Positions 1 to 6,102 are shown, counted from the first letter of the stretch. The stretch is DNA of 13,976 bases from JBHHYR01 sp046757585 (GCA_046757585.1 JBHHYR010000095.1:1-13976); one strand, 5' to 3'. Made by a program: numbers and translations. Notes: a model not told the origin generated them from the sequence alone.

Positions 1-598
1 CACCGGGAAGGGCATCAAAGTTCCTTATCATGCTTCTTTGATAGCACACGCGCGCCTCCGCCTGCTCCATCACCGCCTCCCTTCTCCCCTGCGGGGTTGC
101 TGCCAACGCCACGCATCACGTCTACGTGCACAGCCACACTCCGCCTGGAGCGGCATCATCCCGGTAGAGGCCGTGGCGCTCAGAGACAACCACGGGGGCG
201 GCATTTCGCAGTCGAGCGTTCCCGGTTTCCCGGGCGCGGACCCCAAGAGTCACACCCCCCGTCGCCCCCACAGCATACGGCAGCGCCACGCACGACGCCA
301 GTGACCGCTGCGCGATCTCGGGATCGCGTTCAGCCCACCCGCACTCGCATCCGCGCAGCTCGCCGGCCGAATCTTCAAACGCTTCGGCCAGACCTGTCGG
401 CCAGCGAGCTGGATCCGACCTCCGCAAGCGGTCCAAGTCCTCGATCGCACGATGCTTCAAGACAAGCTCCTACGAATGCACGCCATAATTATGCTACACA
501 ATCAAGACTGGTGCCGAACAGCACAATCGAGCCGGCCGCCAGCGAGCGTTTCCTGCTGCCGAGTACCAGATCACTACGGAGAGATCCCGGAAAGCCTG
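1..598. other. Gene-poor stretch
   Basis: No recognisable gene is visible here. Long open frames exist on both strands, but they are low-complexity (Arg/Pro/Ser-rich) and match no family I know, as often happens in GC-rich non-coding DNA. The only candidate with any start-site support is the small minus-strand ORF at 122-460, listed separately. The stretch ends in the palindrome cluster that begins at 599. Confidence 0.5.
122..460 (-). CDS. Doubtful small hypothetical protein
   Basis: This is an open frame of 112 residues starting at a TTG. An AGGAG sits six bases before the TTG, which is the only positive evidence. The N-terminal half looks like soluble, charged protein; the rest is rich in Gly, Ala and Val. 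I do not recognise a family, signal peptide or membrane segment. The opposite strand is also open over the same bases, so this may be chance. Treat it as a candidate only. Confidence 0.2.
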   Translation of the reverse strand: MKHRAIEDLDRLRRSDPARWPTGLAEAFEDSAGELRGCECGWAERDPEIAQRSLASCVALPYAVGATGGVTLGVRARETGNARLRNAAPVVVSERHGLYRDDAAPGGVWLCT

Positions 599-710
599 CC
601 CCCGCGGAAGCGGGGGGCGGAAATCCACTCCGCCCTCCCTCGCCGTTATTCCCGCAATCTTCCAGCGGGAATCCACCGCCCCCCGCCTGGATGCCCGCGT
701 TGGCGGGCAT
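599..710. repeat. Cluster of three extragenic palindromes (REP/BIME-like)
   Basis: Three perfect hairpins follow one another. The first has 7-bp arms at 599-605 and 610-616 with loop GGAA. The second has 8-bp arms ATTCCCGC/GCGGGAAT at 648-655 and 665-672 with a 9-nt loop. The third has 8-bp arms ATGCCCGC/GCGGGCAT at 691-698 and 703-710 with loop GTTG. Such CCCGC...GCGGG units are typical of dispersed extragenic palindromic repeats in proteobacterial genomes. The cluster lies just downstream of the minus-strand gene ending at 760 and could help to end or stabilise that transcript; this role is inference. Confidence 0.7.
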
Positions 711-759
711 GACGAGACTGAAATTCGCGCGCCACGCGAAGATTCTCGGAAGTAGTAGA

Positions 760-1956
760 TCAGGCCACTCTTGAATCGTCGCGGCTGAAGCGCAGCGTGA
801 CCCTGACGAACTTGCCTCCGGCGTCTTGTAAGAGCTCCGCTTCCGTTCCGTTGAACTCCCGCATCGCACGCCGCATCACGGGCCAGCCCCGTCCTCGCTG
901 CTCCATCAGTCCCGTGACGAGTAGGTAGTTCGCGATCAGCTCATTGCGAGATCGCGGATGCCCACCGGCCAGAACGCTCTCAACCGTCATGTGATTCGGG
1001 AGCAGTCCAGGGCTCGTCACGTCGATGCGATCGGAGAAAACTTCGAGCAGCACCTTCGAACCGGTGATCGCGTAGTCGCGATGAGCAACTGCGTTAACGA
1101 TTGCCTCGCGGAGCGCCTTCTCAGGGACCAGCGGCGTATCGGTGCGAACAAGGCCACTGTAGGTCTCGATCCGCCCGAGACCTCGGACCCAGCCAGCGGC
1201 ACGCTGTACCTGCTCATCCAGACGGCCCTTGCCCTGTCCGACCAGAAGGACATCGGACGCGCGGTCTCTTCCGGCGTAGGCCGCGCACTCCACCCAGAAG
1301 CTCGCGGTCTGAGGAAAACGCTGGGGCTCCTTCCCGAAGGCCATGATGCCGTAGAGGGTGGGATGCAACGCTCCGTCGATCTCCGTCAGGGCGCCTCGAT
1401 TTCGCAGGTCGTCTTCCGTGGTGGGCTGAGGCTCCTCCGTGGTCTCCAGACCTAGAGCACGCAGGTACGCGCGAAAGGCCGCCTGGTCGATGTCGGCGAC
1501 GCCGGCTGCCTGGATCGCGCGCGCTTCTGTGAGGATGTAGCCGAACGCGTTGTAGAGCTCCTGCAGCTCGGTCGGGGAAGGCTCGACACTGCTGCGTTCG
1601 CGTCGCACCCAGACACGCCCGCCGTAGCGCAGCGGCTCATAGCCTCGTTGCCGCGGCACCTCGATCCAGTGAACCCATCCGCTCGGATCCGCATGGCGCC
1701 CGCAGCGAGCCGACACAGGGGCGCTGCAGCCAGACTGCAGAAAGGTTGTGAGCCGCTCTTGGACCTTCTCGGCTTCCTCCTTTACACCGACAACAGCCCC
1801 CGAGTCGTCGACTCCCAGGATGATCACGCCTCCCTCGCTGTTCGCGAAGGCGCAAATGGCGCGACCGATGTCCTTGAGATTACCGAGACCACGCTTGAAC
1901 TCGGCGTGACTGTCCTCGCCGGCTTTAATGCGTTTGAGGATGTCAGGCCATTCCAT
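760..1956 (-). CDS. Schlafen AlbA_2 / HATPase_c_4 domain protein
   Basis: This 398-residue protein belongs to the family annotated as ATP-binding or putative transcriptional regulators with an AlbA_2 (Schlafen-like) domain. The N-terminal part, about residues 14-130, has the hallmarks E-F-K-R followed by AICAFANSEGG and IILGVDDSG. About residues 280-390 look like a GHKL-type ATPase domain (HATPase_c_4): REAIVNAVAHRDY with its Asn is the N-box, followed by SPGLLP and RGRGWP. The winged-helix that often ends these proteins is absent or very short; the chain stops soon after the ATPase-like region. Start: ATG at 1956 with GGAGG seven bases upstream. Stop is TGA. Family members occur as regulators and in defence or mobile-element contexts; nothing here fixes the role. 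The gene lies 225 bases downstream of the LLM oxidoreductase gene on the same strand. Confidence 0.85.
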   Translation of the reverse strand: MEWPDILKRIKAGEDSHAEFKRGLGNLKDIGRAICAFANSEGGVIILGVDDSGAVVGVKEEAEKVQERLTTFLQSGCSAPVSARCGRHADPSGWVHWIEVPRQRGYEPLRYGGRVWVRRERSSVEPSPTELQELYNAFGYILTEARAIQAAGVADIDQAAFRAYLRALGLETTEEPQPTTEDDLRNRGALTEIDGALHPTLYGIMAFGKEPQRFPQTASFWVECAAYAGRDRASDVLLVGQGKGRLDEQVQRAAGWVRGLGRIETYSGLVRTDTPLVPEKALREAIVNAVAHRDYAITGSKVLLEVFSDRIDVTSPGLLPNHMTVESVLAGGHPRSRNELIANYLLVTGLMEQRGRGWPVMRRAMREFNGTEAELLQDAGGKFVRVTLRFSRDDSRVA

Positions 1957-2181
1957 GAGACACCTCCGAATCGTTCGCTGAGCTCCGGAACCAGGGGGAA
2001 TCCTCCCCGCGTCGCCTGCGCCTCAGCGTATGCTTCAAGGCCTGCGCTCTGCGCCGCAGCGGCGAGTAGGGCAAGCACGGCAAGCCGGAGCGGGTGAAGT
2101 CCGACTGGAAAACCCTTCAACATCGTGCACCCAGCCTACATCGAAGGCCGGGTGAGAACCACTAGGGCGTTCCAGCACGCG

Positions 2182-3198
2182 CTAGCGGAAATTGGGCATC
2201 ACTTCCTTCGCGAAACGACGTAGCAGCTTGGCGCTGTACGGCGGCTCGATGTGGAGGATCACGTGGGTGGCACCTACGTCTACGTACGAACGAATCCGGG
2301 CCGTGATCTCCTTGGCCGATCCGGCCAGCACTGAACGGGCTATGCGCTTGTTGGCCAGGAGCCGGGCACCGAGGCGCGTCACCGGACCGGCCAGCGGGAT
2401 GTCGGACATGGAGTACAATACCAGGAACACCGACACTTCCGGGTCGCAGGGCGTACGCCCGATCCGCGCACACTCTTTGTGCACAATGTCGAGACGTTCC
2501 TTGACACCCTCCGGGGAAACGCCGATGGGCACGTTCCACCCGTCCGCGTACCGGGCCACCAGGGGCATGATCCATTTCTTGCCTTGCCCGCCAATGACGA
2601 TGGGCGGGTGCGGCTTCTGCACGTTGGGTGGATTGAATGGCGCGTTATGCAGCGAGTAATACTTCCCCGTAAACGACGGGTGATCGACCGTCCACAGCTT
2701 GGTGATCACTTCCAGCGCTTCGCCCAGCCGCCGCGCCCGCTGCTTCGCGGTGTAGAACGGGAACCCGTACGCCTCATGCTCGGGCCCGAACCACGCGGCG
2801 CCGATGCCGAGGTATAGGCGGCCGCCACTGATGTGGTCGACGGTCGTGGCCATCTTGGCTAGCAGCGCCGGGTTGCGGTACGTGTTGCCGGTGACCAGCG
2901 TCCCGATGCGGATCTTGCTGGTCTGCGTCGCCAGTGCGCTCAGCAGGGTCCAGCCTTCGAGGCACGGACCATCCTTGTCGCCCCGAATGGGCATCAGGTG
3001 ATCGAAATCCCAGGCGCTGTCGAAACCCAGTGCCTCGGCTTCCTTCCAGATCGCGAGGATGTCCTGATACGTGACGTCCTGTTGCCCTGTCTGGATGCCA
3101 AACAATACCTTCTTCTTGGCTGCTGCTGCCGGCGGAGTCTGTGCCGTCACTGGCAACACCAGTCCGATGATCAAGAGCGCTGCGACAATCGCTTGCAT
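2182..3198 (-). CDS. LLM-class F420-dependent oxidoreductase with signal peptide
   Basis: This is a luciferase-like (LLM) TIM-barrel oxidoreductase, closest by eye to the Rv1855c-like F420-dependent group. Supporting segments are FGIQTGQQDVTY near the barrel start, FDHLMPIRGDKDGPCLEGW, the conserved IGTLVTGNTYRNPALLAKM region, VDHISGGRLYLGIGAAWF, and PHPPIVIGG. I place the start at ATG 3198 because AAGGAGG stands five bases before it; an in-frame GTG at 3219 would add only seven residues and has no comparable site. From the ATG the protein is 338 residues and opens with a hydrophobic stretch (residues 3-16) and a likely Sec cleavage site after V-T-A (residue 19), followed by an Ala/Pro linker. 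Export is odd for an enzyme with a non-covalent flavin/deazaflavin cofactor; there is no twin-arginine motif. The substrate is unknown. Confidence 0.88.
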   Translation of the reverse strand: MQAIVAALLIIGLVLPVTAQTPPAAAAKKKVLFGIQTGQQDVTYQDILAIWKEAEALGFDSAWDFDHLMPIRGDKDGPCLEGWTLLSALATQTSKIRIGTLVTGNTYRNPALLAKMATTVDHISGGRLYLGIGAAWFGPEHEAYGFPFYTAKQRARRLGEALEVITKLWTVDHPSFTGKYYSLHNAPFNPPNVQKPHPPIVIGGQGKKWIMPLVARYADGWNVPIGVSPEGVKERLDIVHKECARIGRTPCDPEVSVFLVLYSMSDIPLAGPVTRLGARLLANKRIARSVLAGSAKEITARIRSYVDVGATHVILHIEPPYSAKLLRRFAKEVMPNFR

Positions 3199-3272
3199 CG
3201 TGGCCTCCTTCGCGGACACAAAAAGCGTTGGTGTTCAGCGTCTGGGAGCGTACTCGGAAAAAGGACTCGGAA

Positions 3273-3313
3273 CCCTCACCCCGACCCTCTCCCGCGAGTA
3301 GTGTGGGAGAGGG
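3273..3313. repeat. Extragenic palindrome, CCCTCTCCC type
   Basis: Nine-base arms CCCTCTCCC (3285-3293) and GGGAGAGGG (3305-3313) surround an 11-nt loop. The 22 bases at 3273-3294 are identical to 5781-5802 in the larger inverted repeat at 5780-5889, so this is a second, shorter copy of the same family. It lies in the 259-base spacer between icd and the LLM oxidoreductase gene. Confidence 0.75.
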
Positions 3314-3457
3314 AGCCAACGGATCGTGTGTGGCCAGGTTTTCCTGGCCGAAGTTGCTGTTCGATCTTCCGTTTCCTTTCGGATCAAGGTTGACTTTCTC
3401 CGGTTGGTTCCTTGGGGTCATGATCCGCTCGCTGTGAAACCTTGCCGGCGAAGCGCC

Positions 3458-4846
3458 TCACATGTGGTCGATGATCGCCTGGCCGAACTCGGAGCACTTG
3501 ACCAATCGCGCCCCTTCCATGAGGCGATGGAAATCGTAGGTGACTGTCTTGGCTGCGATGGCGCCCGCCATGCCCTTGTCGATCAACTGGGCGACCTCGG
3601 TCCAGCCAAGATGCTCGAACATCAACGACCCGGACAGGATGAGGGAACCGGGGTTGACCTGGTCGAGGTTGGCGTACTTCGGGGCAGTGCCATGCGTCGC
3701 CTCGAAGATGGCGTGGCCGGTGGCGTAATTGATATTGCCCCCGGGTGCGATGCCGATGCCGCCGACCTGGGCGGCGAGGGCGTCCGAGATGTAATCACCG
3801 TTCAGGTTCAAGGTCGCCACAACGTCGAAGTTGCGCGGCCGCGTGAGAATCTGCTGCAACGTGATGTCGGCGATCGTGTCACGGATCAGCAGCTTCTGTT
3901 TCCACTGGCCTTGCCCATGCGTCGCCCACAGCTGCAGCGCCCGTTCGACCTCCGCGCGCGCCTCGGCCTTTTTGTCTCCGCTCAGCCGGTCGTATCCGGG
4001 CTCGACCTGCCGCGCATTGTCTTCGACCGAAATGGCGGGGTTGTGCTCCTTGTTGCCCAGGATCCAGGTCTCCCGCTCGGTGACGGTCTGCTCGCGGAAC
4101 TCGCCTGCGGCGAGGGCATAGCCCCAATCGCGGAACGCCCCTTCGGTGAACTTCATGATGTTACCCTTGTGCACCAAGGTGACGCTCCGGCGCTTGTAGC
4201 GTAGCGCGTAGTTGATGGCCGCGCGTACCAGCCGTTGCGTACCTTCCCGCGAGACGGGCTTGATGCCGATGCCGCTGGTATCCGGGAAGCGGATGTTCTT
4301 CACGCCCATGTCGGTTTGCAGGAACTTGATGAGCTTGCGTGCCTCGGCGCTTTCCGCCGGCCACTCGATGCCTACGTAAATGTCCTCCGTGTTCTCCCGG
4401 AAAATCACGACGTCCACCTGCTCCGGGTGACGGACCGGGCTCGGTACACCTTGGAAGTAGCGGACCGGTCGCAGGCAGACGTACAGGTCCAACGTTTGCC
4501 GCAGTGTCACATTGAGCGAGCGGATGCCGCCACCGATTGGTGTCGTGAGGGGTCCTTTGATGCCGACGACGTAGTCCTGGAACGCACGAATTGTCTCCTC
4601 GGGCAGCCAGGTGTTGACGCGGTTGAACGCCTTCTCGCCGGCGAGCACCTCCTTCCACGCGATGCGCCGCTTGCCGCCGAAGGCCTTCTGCACCGCGGCG
4701 TCGAACACCCGCTGGCTGGCCCGCCAGATATCCGGGCCGGTGCCGTCGCCCTCTATGAAGGGGATGATCGGATTGTTTGGAACCTCGAGCTGCCCACCCG
4801 TGCTCCGGATGGGTTCGCCCGCTGGAAGGTTGCCTGCGTCTGCCAT
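3458..4846 (-). CDS. icd: NADP-dependent isocitrate dehydrogenase
   Basis: The enzyme converts isocitrate to 2-oxoglutarate and CO2 in the TCA cycle and yields NADPH. At 462 residues it matches the family end to end. The substrate loop GGGIRSLNVTLRQ carries Ser110 (E. coli Ser113 position), with Arg116, Arg126 and Arg150 as isocitrate ligands and Tyr157 and Lys227 as catalytic residues. Metal-binding Asp323, Asp351 and Asp355 fall in IRDTIAD and NLNGDYISD. The NADP determinants Lys390, Tyr391, Val397, Tyr437 and Arg441 sit at the same spacing as in E. coli, so NADP is the likely cofactor. Between Lys227 and Asp323 the chain is about 43 residues longer than E. coli Icd, as in the long cyanobacterial-type enzymes. 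I chose ATG 4846, preceded by AGGGGCAG, over the in-frame GTG at 4888, which would put codons inside the upstream hairpin. It lies 123 bases downstream of the selenoprotein gene on the same strand. Confidence 0.95.
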   Translation of the reverse strand: MADAGNLPAGEPIRSTGGQLEVPNNPIIPFIEGDGTGPDIWRASQRVFDAAVQKAFGGKRRIAWKEVLAGEKAFNRVNTWLPEETIRAFQDYVVGIKGPLTTPIGGGIRSLNVTLRQTLDLYVCLRPVRYFQGVPSPVRHPEQVDVVIFRENTEDIYVGIEWPAESAEARKLIKFLQTDMGVKNIRFPDTSGIGIKPVSREGTQRLVRAAINYALRYKRRSVTLVHKGNIMKFTEGAFRDWGYALAAGEFREQTVTERETWILGNKEHNPAISVEDNARQVEPGYDRLSGDKKAEARAEVERALQLWATHGQGQWKQKLLIRDTIADITLQQILTRPRNFDVVATLNLNGDYISDALAAQVGGIGIAPGGNINYATGHAIFEATHGTAPKYANLDQVNPGSLILSGSLMFEHLGWTEVAQLIDKGMAGAIAAKTVTYDFHRLMEGARLVKCSEFGQAIIDHM

Positions 4847-4870
4847 TGAGAACTGCCCCTGCCGTGTGTT

Positions 4871-4914
4871 GTGCCGCCTGCGCTCCACCCTGGCGGCTCC
4901 GTCGCAGGCGGCAC
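4871..4914 (-). promoter_or_regulatory. Hairpin in the icd leader
   Basis: A perfect 12-bp inverted repeat (4871-4882 with 4903-4914) encloses a 20-nt loop in the spacer between the peroxiredoxin-like gene and icd. Its 3' foot is 24 bases upstream of the icd ATG. There is no T-run after it on the minus strand, so it is not a standard intrinsic terminator. It may act as an mRNA-processing, stability or attenuation element; the function is inference. Confidence 0.5.
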
Positions 4915-4969
4915 CGTATCTGAATCGGCCGAGAAAGTGTACCCCCGCCGTTGCCGGAGGGGGCCGGGG

Positions 4970-5449
4970 TTACTGGAACCGTGCCTTGATGAACTGGATC
5001 ATGCTGAGCGCGTCTTCCGCCCTGATGCGTCCGATCGGTCCGGTCGAATAGGTGGCGTGAATGACCTTCCGGTCCGGTCCGAGGATGAACTCCGATGGCT
5101 GAATGATCCCGCGCTTTGTCTCGACTGGGGCGCCGATGCGCTCCGCGTCAGCCGGGATCTGGAGTCCGTACGCGACCGGGAAGCGAAGCTGGTCCTGCTC
5201 GACCGTTTCGCGAGCCTTCTCGATCGGGTCTGTCGACAAGGCGAGGACGGACATATCCTCCGCCTCCAGCGCTTCAAGGTGTGCTTGGAAGTCGGCCAAC
5301 TGCCGACGGCAGTACGGTCACCACCAGGCGCGGTAGAAAAGGATGATCGGAAAACGACCGCCGAGATCGTTCGGCAGGCTCAGCCGCCGGCCGTCGACGG
5401 TGGACACGGACATTGCCGGAAACGGGTCACCAAGTTTGAGCTGTTCCAT
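4970..5449 (-). CDS. Peroxiredoxin-like selenoprotein (UxxC), TGA read as Sec44
   Basis: This is an AhpC/TSA-superfamily (redoxin-domain) protein of 159 residues if the in-frame TGA at 5318-5320 is read as selenocysteine. The N-terminal part starts MEQLKLGDPFPAMSVSTVDG and runs to ILFYRAWW; the TGA is residue 44, followed by PYCRRQLADFQ. In Cys homologues this position is the catalytic Cys of the W-C-P-Y-C motif, so the active site is U44-x-x-C47. The C-terminal part is intact and family-like, with LALSTDPIEKARETVE, FPVAYGL, FILGPDRKVIHATYSTGP and a TAA stop. Start: ATG 5449 is the first possible start, because an in-frame TAA lies nine bases upstream; its ribosome site is weak. Family members reduce peroxides or act as thiol oxidoreductases. 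It sits between a desulforedoxin-type gene and icd. The alternative is a nonsense mutation in a pseudogene, but the exact position, the clean flanking frame and the SECIS-like hairpin argue against it. No sel genes are in the window. Confidence 0.85.
5291..5320 (-). promoter_or_regulatory. Bacterial SECIS-like hairpin after the recoded TGA
   Basis: On the minus strand the TGA (5320-5318) is followed by 10 bases, then the perfect 6-bp stem GTCGGC/GCCGAC (5307-5302 with 5296-5291) around the loop AGTTG (5301-5297). The loop begins 16 nt after the TGA and has G as its second base. The published bacterial SECIS model asks for a loop about 16-37 nt from the UGA with a G among its first two bases, so both conditions are met. 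A GGTG just overlapping the TGA could pair with the CACC further downstream as a lower stem. A competing 5-bp hairpin (CTGCC/GGCAG) is possible. Confidence 0.65.
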
Positions 5450-5538
5450 GCTCCATTAACTAGGGGCGAGGCGCGTCTCAAGTCAAGTGGAAGCAGGGGG
5501 CGCTTCTCAGCTGCGGGTGTTTCGGCTCAGCGGAGAAC

Positions 5539-5582
5539 CTCCCCCAGCCCCTCCTTGGTAAGGAGGGGAACTTTTGGGGGAG
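5539..5582. repeat. Two-tier palindrome between desulforedoxin-like gene and selenoprotein gene
   Basis: The inner arms CCCCTCCTT (5548-5556) and AAGGAGGGG (5560-5568) pair perfectly around the loop GGT. An outer stem CTCCCCC (5539-5545) with GGGGGAG (5576-5582) closes it. It resembles dispersed extragenic palindromes and lies in the 161-base spacer between the two genes. It may weaken or terminate read-through, or protect the upstream mRNA, so co-transcription across it is not certain. Confidence 0.65.
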
Positions 5583-5610
5583 CTCTTGGGCGAGCTCGGG
5601 AGAGCTGAGG

Positions 5611-5730
5611 TCACTTTTTTTGCTCCATGTCCTGGCCGCAGCATTTGAGGGTTCCGTTGCCCCCCTTGGTGACGATTACCTGCGATCCGCACTTCGAGCA
5701 GACGTACATTTTACCCAGTTGATTGGCCAT
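5611..5730 (-). CDS. Desulforedoxin-type mini-protein 1
   Basis: This 39-residue protein begins MANQLGKMYVCSKCG and ends with K-C-C-G-Q-D-M-E-Q-K-K. Cysteines 11, 14, 30 and 31 have the spacing C-x2-C-x15-C-C, exactly that of desulforedoxin and of the N-terminal iron centre of two-iron superoxide reductases (desulfoferrodoxin). It should bind one iron through four cysteines and act as a small cytoplasmic electron carrier. No superoxide reductase catalytic domain follows; the chain stops at TGA. The start ATG is preceded by a purine-rich AAGGAAAGGA. It is the first gene of a minus-strand run leading to the peroxiredoxin-like selenoprotein and icd. A paralogue lies at 9340-9483. Its direct partner is unknown. 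Confidence 0.88.
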   Translation of the reverse strand: MANQLGKMYVCSKCGSQVIVTKGGNGTLKCCGQDMEQKK

Positions 5731-5751
5731 CGTTGTGTCGATCCTTTCCTT

Positions 5752-5771
5752 AGAGAGTCATAAGAGAGTCA
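5752..5771 (-). promoter_or_regulatory. Direct repeat upstream of desulforedoxin-like gene
   Basis: The nine bases TGACTCTCT (minus strand) occur twice, at 5763-5771 and 5752-5760, with an 11-base period close to one helical turn. They end about 21 bases before the ATG at 5730. This geometry could suit a regulator binding on one face of the helix, but it could be chance. I see no clear promoter boxes. Confidence 0.25.
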
Positions 5772-5779
5772 CAGTGGAT

Positions 5780-5889
5780 CCCCTCACCCCGACCCTCTCC
5801 CGGAGGGCGAGGGGGAAGAGAGAGAAAAAACGGCAAACCGAACACGGAGGGACTCCCCTCGCCCTCCGGGAGAGAGCTGGGGTGAGGGG
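5780..5889. repeat. 35-bp near-perfect inverted repeat
   Basis: Arms at 5780-5814 and 5855-5889 match as inverted copies over 35 bases with three mismatches, enclosing a 40-base AG-rich and A-rich spacer. Each arm also has internal self-pairing (CTCCC..GGGAG-like). The outermost 11 bases (CCCCTCACCCC) and innermost 20 bases are identical. No transposase or open frame lies between the arms. A shorter relative is at 3273-3313. This looks like a dispersed extragenic palindrome or a very small non-autonomous element. Confidence 0.8.
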
Positions 5890-5949
5890 ATGAGACAACT
5901 GCGCGCAAACCCTGTAGCCGCAGTGCGAAGATGACAGCGGGCCCTTCGC

Positions 5950-6102
5950 ACTGCCTCCCCCTTTTGACAAAGAGGGTCGTTACCCACAGCTGGGCCTTCT
6001 GGACACTGCTGGTCCAGCGGGTGAGCTTCCCCCTTTGAAAAAGGGGGACTGAGGGGGATTTCGCGGGGCGCCGTCGAATCCGCCCCTTTGCGAAAGGAGG
6101 GG
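5950..6102. repeat. Run of CCCCTTT/AAAGGGG palindromes
   Basis: Three related units occur: an imperfect CCCCCTTTTGACAAAGAGGG near 5956-5976; a perfect 8-bp hairpin CCCCCTTT/AAAGGGGG at 6029-6036 and 6040-6047 with a 3-nt loop, followed by a GAGGGGGATTT tail; and an imperfect copy at 6083-6102 with a GCG loop. Together with the inverted repeat at 5780-5889 they fill most of the 444-base spacer 5731-6174, in which I see no gene. Confidence 0.65.

Noticed and set aside
97..774. Plus-strand 225-residue open frame
   Set aside because: Arg/Pro/Ser-rich translation with no family resemblance; its end is made of the palindrome cluster.
3326..4204. Plus-strand open frame of 292 residues over icd
   Set aside because: Antisense shadow of icd; no recognisable domain.
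4970..5299. A 109-residue peroxiredoxin fragment with a TTG start as a gene of its own
   Set aside because: It would lack the redoxin N-terminal strand and the active-site motif, while family-like sequence continues in frame upstream across one TGA to ATG 5449. Sec recoding explains the data better.
4970..5449. Pseudogene by nonsense mutation
   Set aside because: The only defect is a TGA exactly at the catalytic Cys codon, with a SECIS-like hairpin after it and intact flanks. It cannot be fully excluded without knowing whether sel genes are present.
599..6102. CRISPR array
   Set aside because: The repeats are palindromic units of different types at irregular distances, with no regular repeat-spacer period and no cas genes.
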